Source of the DNA: Quercus robur
Lineage: Eukaryota > Streptophyta > Magnoliopsida > Fagales > Fagaceae
DNA length: 64,000 nt
Direction of reading: 5' to 3'
Assembly (NCBI RefSeq): GCF_932294415.1
Contig: NC_065538.1
Location: 15,433,830-15,497,829, forward strand
Under the pieces are notes generated by a model. That model was not told the DNA's origin. It saw nothing but the letters and a program-made list of their open reading frames with translations, and did not search any database. Below are positions 35,345-46,613 of this stretch, one piece after another; position 1 is the first letter of the stretch, and the number at the start of each line of letters is the position of its first letter. Made by a program: the position numbers and the translations under genes.

Positions 35345-36670
35345 AGAAAATTACCGGTGATGGTTCAAATAAAGTGGAAACTAAACCTAGTACTGTTTCT
35401 ACTCAGACTAGGATTGCTTCCAAGGATTTTCCTTTTCACCTACAAACCCAGAAAAGAAAAGCTAAAGAAAAACCTTTTAATTTTTTATTAGACAAATTTG
35501 GAATTGAAATCAATTAATGACAAATGAAATTTACAATTGAATCCAAGAGAGAGTTAAATAAATAAACACTGAGTGGAATGATTGGAAACTCTTTGCCAGG
35601 AATACTCATTCAAGAAGCATAAAAGAAATTGAAGATATCAAAAATACTTTGCTCTCTATGTGATTCAAAAATTACCCAAAACAATTTTAACTCGAAAATC
35701 CAAAACCAAACCAAAGCTACACAAATACCCTAACCATAAACCAAATCAAATCCAATAAACTTAATCAAAATAAAATCTAACCCAAATGCCTAATCGAACC
35801 TATAGTACCAAACACCCAAACATAAATCATAGTTACCGCATAATTTAAAAAAAGAATAAAGAAAACCTTTACCGATAACGGTTCCAGCTTCATGATGATG
35901 GTGGCTACCCTAAGATTTATCTCTCTTTCAATCTCTGTTTTTCTTCTATTTTTAAATAGTGTAACATTCTTAATAGGTTCATTATCTCAATTGAAGGCTC
36001 TTTTCTTCCTTTTCTTCTTTAAAAAAATGGCAGCCTGACTGTGGCAAGAGAGACACAAAGACCTAAACTGAAACCAATCCAAACAAATATCAAAAACTTG
36101 ATCATATGTAATGCACAAACTGAAAAGACCTAAATCGAAACCACTCTAAATAAAATATCAAATTATGATCATATTTAATGAAAAAGCTGAAAAATGAGGA
36201 GAAAAACTTACAAGTAGCGGTTTTGGCATGATGATGGTGGGAGGATTGTTGTTAGTGGTAATTCTGCCTAATACTGACTTTGTTCTCTGATTTTATTTAT
36301 TTATTTATTTTTTTGTGTGTGTGTTTAGTAATCACTAATCAGACAGTAACAAATGAAAAGGAAATTCATTTAAAAATAAATGCAATAGAAGATGGTTAAT
36401 TGACAATCATAACTCTTTATCGATCCAACATGATCAGATCAAAACATCCATAAAAGGAAATAACAATAATACACAAAGAAACAATAATTATAGCAGTAAT
36501 TACTTGACAAATTGACAATCAAAATCAATTCAATTAACTACCCAAACCTAAGCCTAAATCAACTCAAACATTTAAAGCAATATTAAAAGAAAAAATACCT
36601 ATAACAGTTTCAGGTGGTCTAACTGGAAGATATCAGTTTTCTCTCTCTCGTTTCTCTCTCTTTGCCCTCT
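35345..36670 (-). repeat. Four degenerate modules resembling Helitron-family internal sequence
   Basis: On the minus strand four places (around 35351-35405, 35870-35945, 36210-36290, 36596-36665) repeat one pattern: a CT/GA-rich stretch, CACCATCATCATG-like sequence in two of them, GGAACC/AAACC-GTTAT, then a GGTAA/GTAAG-like donor and TTTTCTTTA. Stretches between them contain words such as AACCAAATATCCAAAC found also inside the Helitrons (29557-29610). They look like remnants of related elements or duplicated leader exons. No protein is predicted. Confidence 0.35.
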
Positions 36671-38813
36671 CTAGACCTAGATTATATTTGACGCCAAATT
36701 TAAATCAACAAAAAATAGAGACTATACATGTTGACGCAGACACTGGATTAACGCAGTTGGATGACAGATTTCTAAAAAAAAATCGCCCCCCTATGCCTTT
36801 CTCTTTAACGGACTGTCTCAATTTGGGTTTTCAAATTGTTTTTTATTTTTTAAATCCCTTATAACTATGAAACTGTGTTATGTAAACGGTTAATACCAAA
36901 CTAGTGTAATGTTTGGGTTTGAGTTATTAGACGCACGAAAAACTATGACTTTTTTGAGTTTTCTCTTTACCTTCACTACTTCTTCTATAAGTGGGTTTGT
37001 AGATCTCTTTGATTGTGCCATTCTTTTCGTTTTTCATTATCATTCAACCTTAGCCAAAACCAATAATCCAAATATCTAAATTAAAGACAATCAACCGAAT
37101 AGCCCAAATATCTAAATCAATGACAAAATGCTATATTCAGACGCACATATATCATACCAAGACCTCAAAATGGTTTATATACAGAGATATAGCATATTAT
37201 GAATATATCATATGATAAATTTTGTACAATTATAATTTGTCATAATCAATCGTGAATTTGAACTATTACGAGGATAAAGCAGAACCAAATCGTAACTTAT
37301 GCATGTTAGTTGAAAAGCAAAAGGAATTACTTGAACATGATGAATCATATGACAAACTTTGTTGGTAGCAAAAGAAAACGGCTAATATGCATTTTTTGGT
37401 TTAAGTCTTAAGACCAATTCAATTCTGTGTAAATATTTTAGTTTTAATCTAATCTTAGGCTACCAATTCTGAAGCTAATTATCAACAAAGCTCCTAATTT
37501 TATCTTTGTTTTTAACCCCAGATTCCTCTATGAGTTGGACCAATACCTTGACCAAATTTTAAAGACTGCATCTTTGGCTAAAATTAAAGCTCCCATTTGA
37601 TTGGGGGAGCATAAGAAAATACTAATACAAACTGTGAGTGCCTCCAAGTGTAGAAAAGGATCACTAAGATACTGGCTCTCAGTAAAATATGGTGATTTCT
37701 AGCTCTCCCCATCTGGCTGCCATCAGCCAACTCTTTACGCTATTGTCATCCAAAATGAATCTTCATTTACTTCATTGGGCATTAAAGTAATAACTTCATT
37801 AGTCCCAATAAAACCTCCTCAATTTACTACCATGAAAAGTGTGAATTACTTCTAAATGTGGTTTCAAACTTAAATCCCATTTACACCAATTTTTTTTTTT
37901 GTTTAAAATACTTGCCATGCTTGGGTTTAAGTAACACCTACCATGCTTTTTGTCAATTTTCAATAGCATATTTTGGTTTGTCACATTGGTGGTGTTTCAA
38001 TGTGTTAGTGATTCCTTTGACAAATAAAACCAAGAGACACAAACCCTGAAGTTGACTTAAACTAATGTAAGAGTATAACTATCGAATTATCAAAAAAGAA
38101 AAATGCAAAAGTGAGTAAGACATTTTGTCAAACACATGGTGTGCATGTTCTAAATGAGAATGAAAGGACAATTTAACAGCATGAATCCACCCAAAAAAAT
38201 ACAGAAAAATATGAAAGTGAGTGAGCCAAACACATGGTGTATATGTTCTTGATGGGAATGAAAGGATAGTTTAATAACATGAATCCACCCAAAAAAGAAA
38301 AAAAACAGAACTATCAAAGGAAGTTTCAACTTTCAATTCTATGTAATTATTCGATCTCATGAGAATGATCTAATCTCAGATCAATGTTATAAAAAATCAA
38401 GCCACATACACATTGTTCTAATCACATAGAAATTGATGGTCTCCTCCATGTGCTTGATCAAACAAAAGTATTTGAATGATGATGAAATTAAAGGAAACCG
38501 CAGTTGGGCCTGGGTTGTTGCTATAGCTTCCACTATTCTTTCAATCACTCAACCAAGTCGGTTATGAATATGTTATCTTTTTTTTTTTTTTTTTTTTTAA
38601 AAATAGGGAAAACTGAAAAGGTTCGAGTATCAATTCACACCAATGTAGCAAATATAACATAACATTGTGTCTCAAATTTATTATAGGCAACTGAACACCA
38701 ATCAATTAGGGGGAAAAATCCTAAAAATAAAATAAAAACATCACTAACCATTCCTCAAAACGCCGAGAGACAAAGCCTAGGTAGAATTTGATCTTCTATG
38801 GTGTTTCCCTGGG

Positions 38814-38856
<43 letters not shown>

Positions 38857-39530
38857 ATGGTAGGAATTGAAATTTATAATTGCAGTTAACCCTAATTAGA
38901 AACCCTTGAATCCCAAAATTAATAATAACCTCCAAATCGAAAATTTAGTAGTTTTCCCAGTGTCCTTGTTTGTGTTTGTTTTCACAATTTCCTACAACCA
39001 TTTGAGCCTCAAAGTTATTTTTGGAAACAAAAACCACATATTATTCATATGCAAGTAGATTAGGACAACAAAAATAACAAAAAAATAGGAAGAAAGTAGT
39101 GAAGATTGAGAATTCAAGATGATCTTACCAAGGCTCTGGTACATACCTCGAAAGATTCAAAGTCGATGAGGGGAAGGTCTGCGTTTAGAAGAGAATGAAG
39201 AGAGAGAGAGGGGAATTGTCAAATGGTTAGGAAGGTAGTGAAGTGATGAGAAGAGAGATTTTTCTTTTAATTTTTTTTTTTAATCAAATTTTAGTTATAG
39301 AAGAAGTATCTATCAGGTTTTGTTTTCAGTGGTGGGGAAACTGATGGTGATGGTTGGGCTTAGATATTTCTCTCTTCATCAGTAAGAAGTTCTAGAAAAA
39401 TTATTTTTTAATGCGTACCTTCCAAATATGGAGTGAAGGGGATTGTTTTTGTTGCTCAGTGTATGGTTTCGACGAACTCTGTTCTCTGTCCCTTTTTATT
39501 GCAATTTACTGATTTAAGCGGTTTGTTTTC
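36671..39530. other. No recognisable gene; poly(A) and poly(T) tracts
   Basis: The sequence is AT-rich with no supported coding region. A near-duplicate of about 110 bp is visible at about 38096-38190 and 38200-38300 (AAACACATGGTGTGCATGTTCT and AAACACATGGTGTATATGTTCT contexts). A T-run lies at 38580-38599 and a 42-base A-run at 38814-38855. Confidence 0.45.
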
Positions 39531-39534
39531 TTTT

Positions 39535-40525
39535 ACACTGAAAGGCTATCAAAAGGTGTTTTAATGTTGTGAAAAAGATCAAAAGGTGTTTTAATGTTGT
39601 GAAACAGTACAATTTATCACCATTTTTTTTTGTTCATTTAGACCCCTTAAACTAGATTGTTTAACCTATTATATTAACCAAGCGATTACTTAGATTAATT
39701 ATTTAGATCAATGTTAAACACAAATAAATCATATCATGCAAAGTAGCAGAAAATAAATAACATCACGATATGATGACCCCGGAAAACTGATGAAACAAAC
39801 CGTTTCAAGGTAAAAATTTGGAGAGGATTTAACCTAACTATCCTTAAAATAAAGCAAATCCACTATAAGAAAATTGAAGTTTTTACAATTAGATTTAACC
39901 CTAAATCTATTGCTACCTCCAGTTGTAACTTACTGACATGAACACGTGCAAGTTGCGAATTCATGGATTCCTTCTCTTCTTGGATTTACTGCAACACAAG
40001 CACCCGCGCTTGTGACTTTGAGATCCCACTCAAAGTTTCAAATCACCTTCACTTGTTGGTCTTTGTAGCAGTAACTTCTACAACACCAAATCTTGAGTTT
40101 CTTCAAAGAATATTGTTGGTAGAAGACTTGAGAGAGCTTTGGGTACAAAACCCTAGATCTAAAATTAGAGGCACAAGATGCACTCTTCTCTCTCTAAAAA
40201 ACTCTAAAAACCCCCCTCTAGGGTTAGCTTATAATATCCTTAAAATACTGGAAAAAAACAGATCGTGATTTGGGTTTCAAACGAACAAGTTATGGGCTTT
40301 TTACGTTTGTTGATTTTTGCTGATCTATGACTTCCAATCGATCGAAAATTCTCCTGATCGATCAAACCAGTCTAATTTTGACTTTTTGAACCTGCACCTT
40401 GTATGTTCTTTAAATTTTGACTTGAAACACTTTAAGCATTGTCTAATATGACTTCATAGACTCTAAGATCTATATTTAGATAGGTTTTTTTTCCTATATG
40501 GCAGCACCTCCTTAATTGCAGGAAA
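39535..40525 (-). mobile_element. Helitron-family 5' end (minus), split by an LTR-like insert
   Basis: 39535-39630 (GTTGTGAAACAGTACAATTT) and 40479-40525 (TTCCTATATGGCAGCACCTC) correspond to consecutive parts of the first 120 bases of the Helitron copies, in which GTATCGCTTTTTAAAG and TTTTTCCTATTTGTCATTAC are adjacent. The two pieces are separated by about 850 bp of LTR-like sequence. No matching Helitron 3' hairpin was found nearby, so the element is truncated. Confidence 0.5.
39631..40455 (-). mobile_element. Probable solo LTR (Copia-like), boundaries approximate
   Basis: The plus strand starts TGTTCATTTAGACC. Read on the minus strand the sequence has TATA-like ATATTATAAGCT (near 40225), a Ser/CT-rich leader with CCCTAG, and a 3' part (TTATTTATTTTCTGCTACTTTGC...) closely resembling in style the LTR of the element at 17224. 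It interrupts Helitron-family sequence. The right edge and target duplication could not be fixed; ends near 40438-40478 are possible. Confidence 0.45.
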
Positions 40526-40532
40526 AGGCTTT

Positions 40533-40700
40533 TTTTCCTGCAATTAAGGCTGTGCTGCCATGTAGGAAAAAAGCCTATCCAAAATTTTGCCATGTTTAAG
40601 TAAAAAAGCGATAAATTATACTGTTTCACAACTTTAAAAAATTGTTTAATGGTTTTTCAATATAAGAAAAAAAAAAAAAAACCAACCCTTGAAAATCAGA
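40533..40700 (+). mobile_element. Helitron-family 5' end (plus), head-to-head with the previous one
   Basis: TTCCTGCAATTAAGGCTGTG and AAAAAAGCGATAAATTATAC correspond to bases about 40-130 of Helitron copy 2 (TTCCTAAAATTAAGGAAGTA, AAAAAGCGATACATTATATT). With 40479-40525 it forms a near-perfect hairpin of about 45-bp arms. The trace fades into A- and GA-rich sequence. Confidence 0.5.
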
Positions 40701-41654
40701 GGTAGAGAAGGAGAGAGAGACAAAGTTCGTAAGAGAGAGAACTGTTTTGGTACCAAAAAAAGAAAAAAAGAAAAAGCTGGGATAGAGAGAGAGGGAGTTT
40801 ACTAGGCCATATGCCTGCCAAAGTCTGATCTCCCACCACCATTAGACTCCTGTGACCCCCACGATAATTTTTTATTTTTTTTTTCATTGTTAAAATTTAT
40901 GGATTTGGTTATATACTTATCTTTGGTTGGATTGATATCGATTTAGGTGTTTGGGTTAAAGTTGATTTTGATTAAGGAATCTAGGTAAGAATGCTTTAAG
41001 TTTGGGGTATTTGAGTTAAATTAGTGAAGATTGGAGACCCCATGTGAAATTGATGTATTATAAATCACAATCTGCTATTTCAACAAGCTGTGAAATTTAT
41101 TGTGTTTGTGGAATAAATTGATTTTAACTAAAGCTTTTAACACGGTTACATATTTTAAAAATCTAACCCTTGGATTACATGCTTTTTATGTTTTTAACAT
41201 ACATGTCAAATTTTGTTTAAATTGGATATTATTTATTATTCAATCCATGAACTTACATTTCGTGCATAATTTAAGACTATAAAAGTTAAAATATAAATAT
41301 TTGACTGATAATATAGTTATTGATTTTTTAACTTCTTGAAATTTTGCAAACATGAAGAATATAATAAGAACCTTCGTGAAGGCCATAGGAACAAAGCTCC
41401 AACAGAAACGTTTCAACGTGGCTCCAATAACAAAAACCAATTTGAAGGTTTAACCTCCTTTTTTTTTTTTTTTTTTTTTTTTTTTGAGAAACATTTAAAG
41501 GTTTAACTTTAAGAATAGCAGCGGTGAGCTATGCACCTATAGCCTAAAAATTGAAGTGACCGATTTATGAATATTTGTAGTGATAATTTGAAACGTCGGT
41601 TTCATATTATTATTAGTATAATATACTAAAACAAAGAGTCATTTATTTCCTTCT

Positions 41655-41697
<43 letters not shown>

Positions 41698-42150
41698 TCA
41701 TTTCTTTCATTGGAAAAGATTTATGATAAGTTTAGTATATGATATACTAAAACAAACTGTATTTCACTGGAAAAGATGAATCGACCAATATGATAAATTT
41801 AGGAAAATATTACAAACATATAGTCTATTAGGACAGGCAATAGGTACAACTTTTAACAAACACGTCATGTGTTCCATTGAAGTCCAATATGAATTATCGG
41901 GAGATTACAATTAAAGAAAATAATAGAACTTAGGTACAATTTATTAAGTTTCTCAATTAATATCAAACAAATAAAAACATTAGATTTAATTTTCATTGAG
42001 AAAGACAACATTATTTATTCTCATTGATCAATGCAATCATGTGTTTGAATCTAATTGAAGAAAGTAATGTAGAGAATTTCAGGAACTATACGTAACTTTT
42101 GCCCCAATTCAAAGACATTTAAGATCCAATATTCCAATCTCATCTTTGGA
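40701..42150. other. No recognisable gene; poly tracts and a flanked A-run
   Basis: T-run 41459-41485 and a 39-base A-run 41656-41694 are present. The A-run is flanked by AAGAGTCATTT on the left (about 41633-41643) and GAGTCATTT on the right (41695-41703). No coding region is supported until the receptor-kinase gene begins at 42155. Confidence 0.45.
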
Positions 42151-42154
42151 CAAG

Positions 42155-43914
42155 TTACCGTGTTGAAGGATTGAGTTCTGTAATCATATTCATATTGACC
42201 GTTTCAACTGAATAATTTGATTCACCCTTCCTTTGAGCTAATTCAGATGTCAAACACTCCTTTAGTTTAATCACCACCTCACTCATGGTTGGCCTTTCAA
42301 TGGAGGTGGAAGACACACAAGCCATTGCGATTTCAACAACTTTCCAAGCTGAGTTAACATTGAAATTTCCATGCAACCTTGGATCAACAATATTTTGAAT
42401 ATCTCGTTTATCAACCATGATTCTCACCCATTGGCTTATATGAGTATTTTCACGGGATCTTTCTATTACATGTTGACTTGTGACTATCTCTAAAAGGACA
42501 ACTCCAAAACTATAAACATCACTTTTTTCAGTCAACCTATATGAAGTGGAGTACCTGCAAGCCAACGCATGTCATACTTAAAAAAAAAAAAAATTGTAAT
42601 TATTAGAAGTTTAATTTTCAAGTCATTCCCATTTGTCTTTCACCGGTACAAGGTTTGTATCTAATGCTTGGGATCACTGATACTTATAATGTTTTTAACG
42701 AAATGAATTTTGAAATTAAGAAGTAATCTTAAGTAAAAAAAATACTCACTCAGGATCGAGGTACCCAGGGGTGCCGGCAACACTAAAAGTTGAGACATGA
42801 GTGCCACCATTAGTTGGGAAAATTTTGGAAAGACCAAAATCAGCTATTTTGGCATGAAAATTTTCATTCAACAAGATGTTTGTAGTCTTCACGTCTCTAT
42901 GTATTATAGGTGGTTTACATCCATAGTGCAAATACTCCAGTCCTACATTTTGTAGTCCAAATCATTTTTAGAAAAAATAAAATGAAATCTTATTAAAGAT
43001 AAAGTTAAGCAAATCAACTCATCACTCTTGGCTAACCTTGTGCTGCGTCCATTGCAATATTCAGCCTTGCTTCCCAACTCAAGATGTTATTATTCTTACC
43101 TGCATCCATATATGAAATTCCTAAGCGTTTCTAGTTGTGTGATTCAATTAATGCAAGAAAAATTTAGAAAGGGAAATTGTTTTCTATCTTTAATGTTGGA
43201 TTATGTCCCCTTTAGGCCCAAGCTCAGTTGGGTCGTATTTTATGTTGTACATATGCACTACTAGTCGTTGACTATGCCAATGGAGTATGGATACAGTACA
43301 CATCGTCTTCTCTTTTCTTTTTCTTTTTTTTCTTTTTTCTTTTTCTTTTTTTCCTTTATTTATTTAAGAATTCAATAATATACTCTCAATTCCTATGGAG
43401 AATCAAATAAGGTAGCTTAAAATGTGGAATCTTCTCTAGATACTTTTATAATGACCAACCTGAAAGATGTGCATCTAAGTCTCCGTTGGCCATGTACTCA
43501 TATACAAGCCCCATATTTGTTCCTTCATAGCAATACCCGACAAGGGTAGTCAGGTTTCGATGATGAACTCTCATAAGAAGTTTCACCTGTAATTCAAGAA
43601 GTATCATTTTCATTAATTTGATATATAAATCTATGTATGTATCTATGTGAAAGCTCAAGAATCTAAGTCATAGTCGCTTGCCTCTGCTTGAAATTGTTGA
43701 TACCCTTGACCTGATGCCACTGAGAGCACTTTCACTGCAACTTGAGTGTCATCAATATAGCCATGGTAAACTTGTCCAAATCCACCCTTACCAAGAATCC
43801 TCTCAAAATTGTTGGTAATTCTTATAAGATCAGCATATGTAAATTGGCGTTGTATTGACTCTATTGACTGAAACGACGTGGTCTGGAAGTTGGATTCTGT
43901 TCCCGCTATGGCCA
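42155..43914 (-). pseudogene. Receptor-kinase gene 1, kinase exons
   Basis: Five exons on the minus strand encode a Ser/Thr kinase domain: 43914-43682, 43586-43460, 43099-43037, 42942-42750 and 42554-42155. Motifs appear in order: glycine loop [17 protein letters not shown] lysine, HHRNLTTLVGYC, catalytic [12 protein letters not shown] (RD type), [15 protein letters not shown] and SDVYSFGVVLLE. Splice borders are GT-AG except the first intron, which starts GC. The C-terminus ends TELNPSTR. The parts match a plant LRR-I (malectin-like) receptor kinase, which would signal from the plasma membrane. The kinase exons are open by themselves, but the exon upstream has a stop and joins out of phase, so I call it a pseudogene. 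Confidence 0.88.
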
Positions 43915-44003
43915 CTGCGAACATCATCAATATAAGAAACATAAGTGAGGAGAATGTATTCTTTGTTTACTTGAATATAGGTCTTATATTTCAATTCTAC
44001 CCT

Positions 44004-45498
44004 TTATTCTTGTCTCTTTTTTATCTCTTAAGTCCCCACAAGACAACCACAACAATCAATGAGAGGAGGAGCAATACACCAACTGATGCCCCTATTGGAA
44101 CAGCAATATTGTTCTTCTTTTTGCATGATCCAAATCCGCAAACATTTAAGTTTTCATCCACACTAGAGCAATAAAAAGGATGGCAGTGAAATTTTAAGGC
44201 ATTGAATTATAACTTTGTATTGTGAAAAGAAAGTAATTATTATAATGAAGGGTTACATTATCTTCGAAAAAAAATCATACCTTAGTAATAGAGAACCATT
44301 CTTCGATCTTTCAATGAGGTCAGCTGGAATAGTACCAGTGAATTGATTTTTTTCTATGTTTCTGCAAAGGAAGGGTGAATATGATTTTTGTCATTTCCAA
44401 CAAATTAAGAAATTTTTAGTAACAATCTTAAAATTCAACTTACAGGACCCTCAAGTATTGCAATTGCAAAAGGAAATCAGGCACTGATCCAGTAAGATTA
44501 TTGTTTGATATATCCCTGAAATGACAAAATCACTTACCTTGTCATAAAAATTGTAAGCAAATTTGGTAATCATTTTCATGTATTTACATTTTTTATTAAG
44601 TAAATTGCAAATACTTACAAATATTGTAACATTATGAGATTTGATATATAAATAGATACCCCTCCAGTCAATCCACTAGAGGACAAGTTCCTGATTCAAT
44701 TTACATTTCACAGTAAGAGATACTTCAAAAATAAGTTTCCAAGTCATAAGGCTTGTATGAATGAAAAAACTTACAAGGATGTTATTCTAGGTGGGTTAAT
44801 ACTATCATAGCTGCAATTTAAACCTGCCCATGAGTATGCTTGTGGGAGACACGGATCTCCTTCCCAATTTCTTTGTATTCCGTATGCTAACTTGATTTTT
44901 GTGATGGCATCAACTATAACATTTTCATATGCATCCAAACAAGCAAAAAAAAAAAAAAAAAAAGTACAAAATAGAATAAGGCACTAGATGACATGCATGT
45001 GTGGAAGAAAACATACCATCTTGTTGGTTTGTTCCTAGTTTTGAGAGATCTCTAATTGAATATATCTCGAGTGCATTGAGGATAGGTGGCAGTGTTGAAC
45101 TTTTTGTTTTGGAGATTAAAAGATCATAATTTTGGGCAATCGCCAAGATGGATGTGCTGTACACTGTGGATGTGTACAAGTATTGTGGAACAATAGGTCC
45201 GTAAAAGAACCTCCCATTTACAGTAACGTTGAATGATCTGGACTGAGTAGCTTTGAGGTTTACAACTTCAGCAAAGTGCATGTAAACATAGTATTGTGAG
45301 GAAGTAGCATTCTGCGAATTCCAATTCAACTCCAGAGGAGCACTAACATTAATTGGAGTGGAAGCAGTACTCATAACAATAGAGGGTGGTTGGTAATAAT
45401 TATTACTTTGGGAGTCAATAAGAAGTGAGGTACTTAAAGTTGTAGACGAATTATAGTTGAAGGGAGTCCAAACGCGATCATAAACGTCTGTTGGATAC
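44004..45498 (-). pseudogene. Receptor-kinase gene 1, malectin-like/LRR/membrane exons; 5' exons missing
   Basis: Exons on the minus strand: 45498-45017 (second half of the malectin-like domain, RYPTDVYDRVWTPFN), 44913-44775 (NWEGDPCLPQAYSWAGLNC), 44690-44619 and 44515-44444 (one LRR each, 72 bp), 44361-44281, and about 44166-44004 (membrane exon, IGASVGVLLLLSLIVVVVLW). Right after the membrane segment (WGLKR) is an in-frame TAA at 44021-44023. No exon for the signal peptide and first malectin half exists between 45498 and the next gene at 54.7 kb, so the 5' end is lost. At most it could make a truncated membrane receptor without kinase. Confidence 0.85.
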
Positions 45499-45499
45499 C

Positions 45500-46339
45500 T
45501 AAGAAAACATAGATATTCAGAATAAGCCAGCAACTAATTGATAATAGTGTGCAATGTTCATATTGGGTTTGGGTTATTTTACAATCTAATGTGGCCTTTT
45601 TGATTGAGAAAACGTCAACCCAACACAACCCATGGTAACTTTAAAAACTAGCCCAACTTGTGTTGGGTTGGGTTACCACGTTGAGGCAATTTTGTGAGAC
45701 CTAATAAAAAAATGGATCTTCTTTGAATTTTTAGGTCCATTTTTTTTTTTTTTTTTGATATTGGAATTTTTAAGTCCATTATTTATGGATCATATAGTAA
45801 ATAACATTCAATTAACACAATATTTGACATATGTGTTAAGAGCGTAAATAACATGCAATCTAATATTTAGATTTTCAAAATATGTAACAATGTTAATTTT
45901 TTTTAAAAGGAAGTTATCGTTTTAAGTTACAACAAAAATTGTACCCAAAATTTGTCCTAAAACAATATTGAGACACAATCTACTACGAAGCATAGCTAAT
46001 GTACATATGAAATGCAATTTTCATGATAATGAATGCTTTTACATACATGTTAAAACTTGGGGATTTTGAGTTACGTCTATCATTAAAAATAGTTGTACAA
46101 TAGTGCACCTCAATTGTTCATAAAAGTACTCAAAATAGTACATTGTGACATTACGTTACTCACACAGTAAGCCACAACAAATATTGGTTATAAACCCACA
46201 ACAAGGAACCCAACCCCATGTCATGTAATAGTAATCTAGACAGGATTATAAGATGTTATATACTATTTGATAAATAATTTTCTCAAATAAAAAATTTCCT
46301 TTAAATTAAAGAGGCAATGTGATCTCTAATCAACTATTT

Positions 46340-46390
<51 letters not shown>

Positions 46391-46493
46391 TTAGTAAACA
46401 TTGTTGTAGTAGCCTCAATTTGTGTTTTATCAATAAGAATAGTTAATGGGATAAATGGATTTATTTTCACTTATCAATTATATGTGATGCCCT

Positions 46494-46530
<37 letters not shown>

Positions 46531-46613
46531 GAAAAAGACTTTTTATAGTATTTTTCCTAATATTTATATGAGAAGTTATTTATGTGGTCCCTAAATATTA
46601 AAACATGTATTGA
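45500..46613. repeat. Spacer with two compound microsatellites
   Basis: (CA)n(TA)n(GA)n at about 46340-46390 and (CA)n(TA)n at 46495-46530 flank about 105 bp of unique sequence. A GGGTTGGGTT/AACCCAACAC inverted repeat lies at 45570-45675 and a T-run at 45739-45757. No gene is supported, and the 5' exons expected for receptor-kinase gene 1 are not here. Confidence 0.6.
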
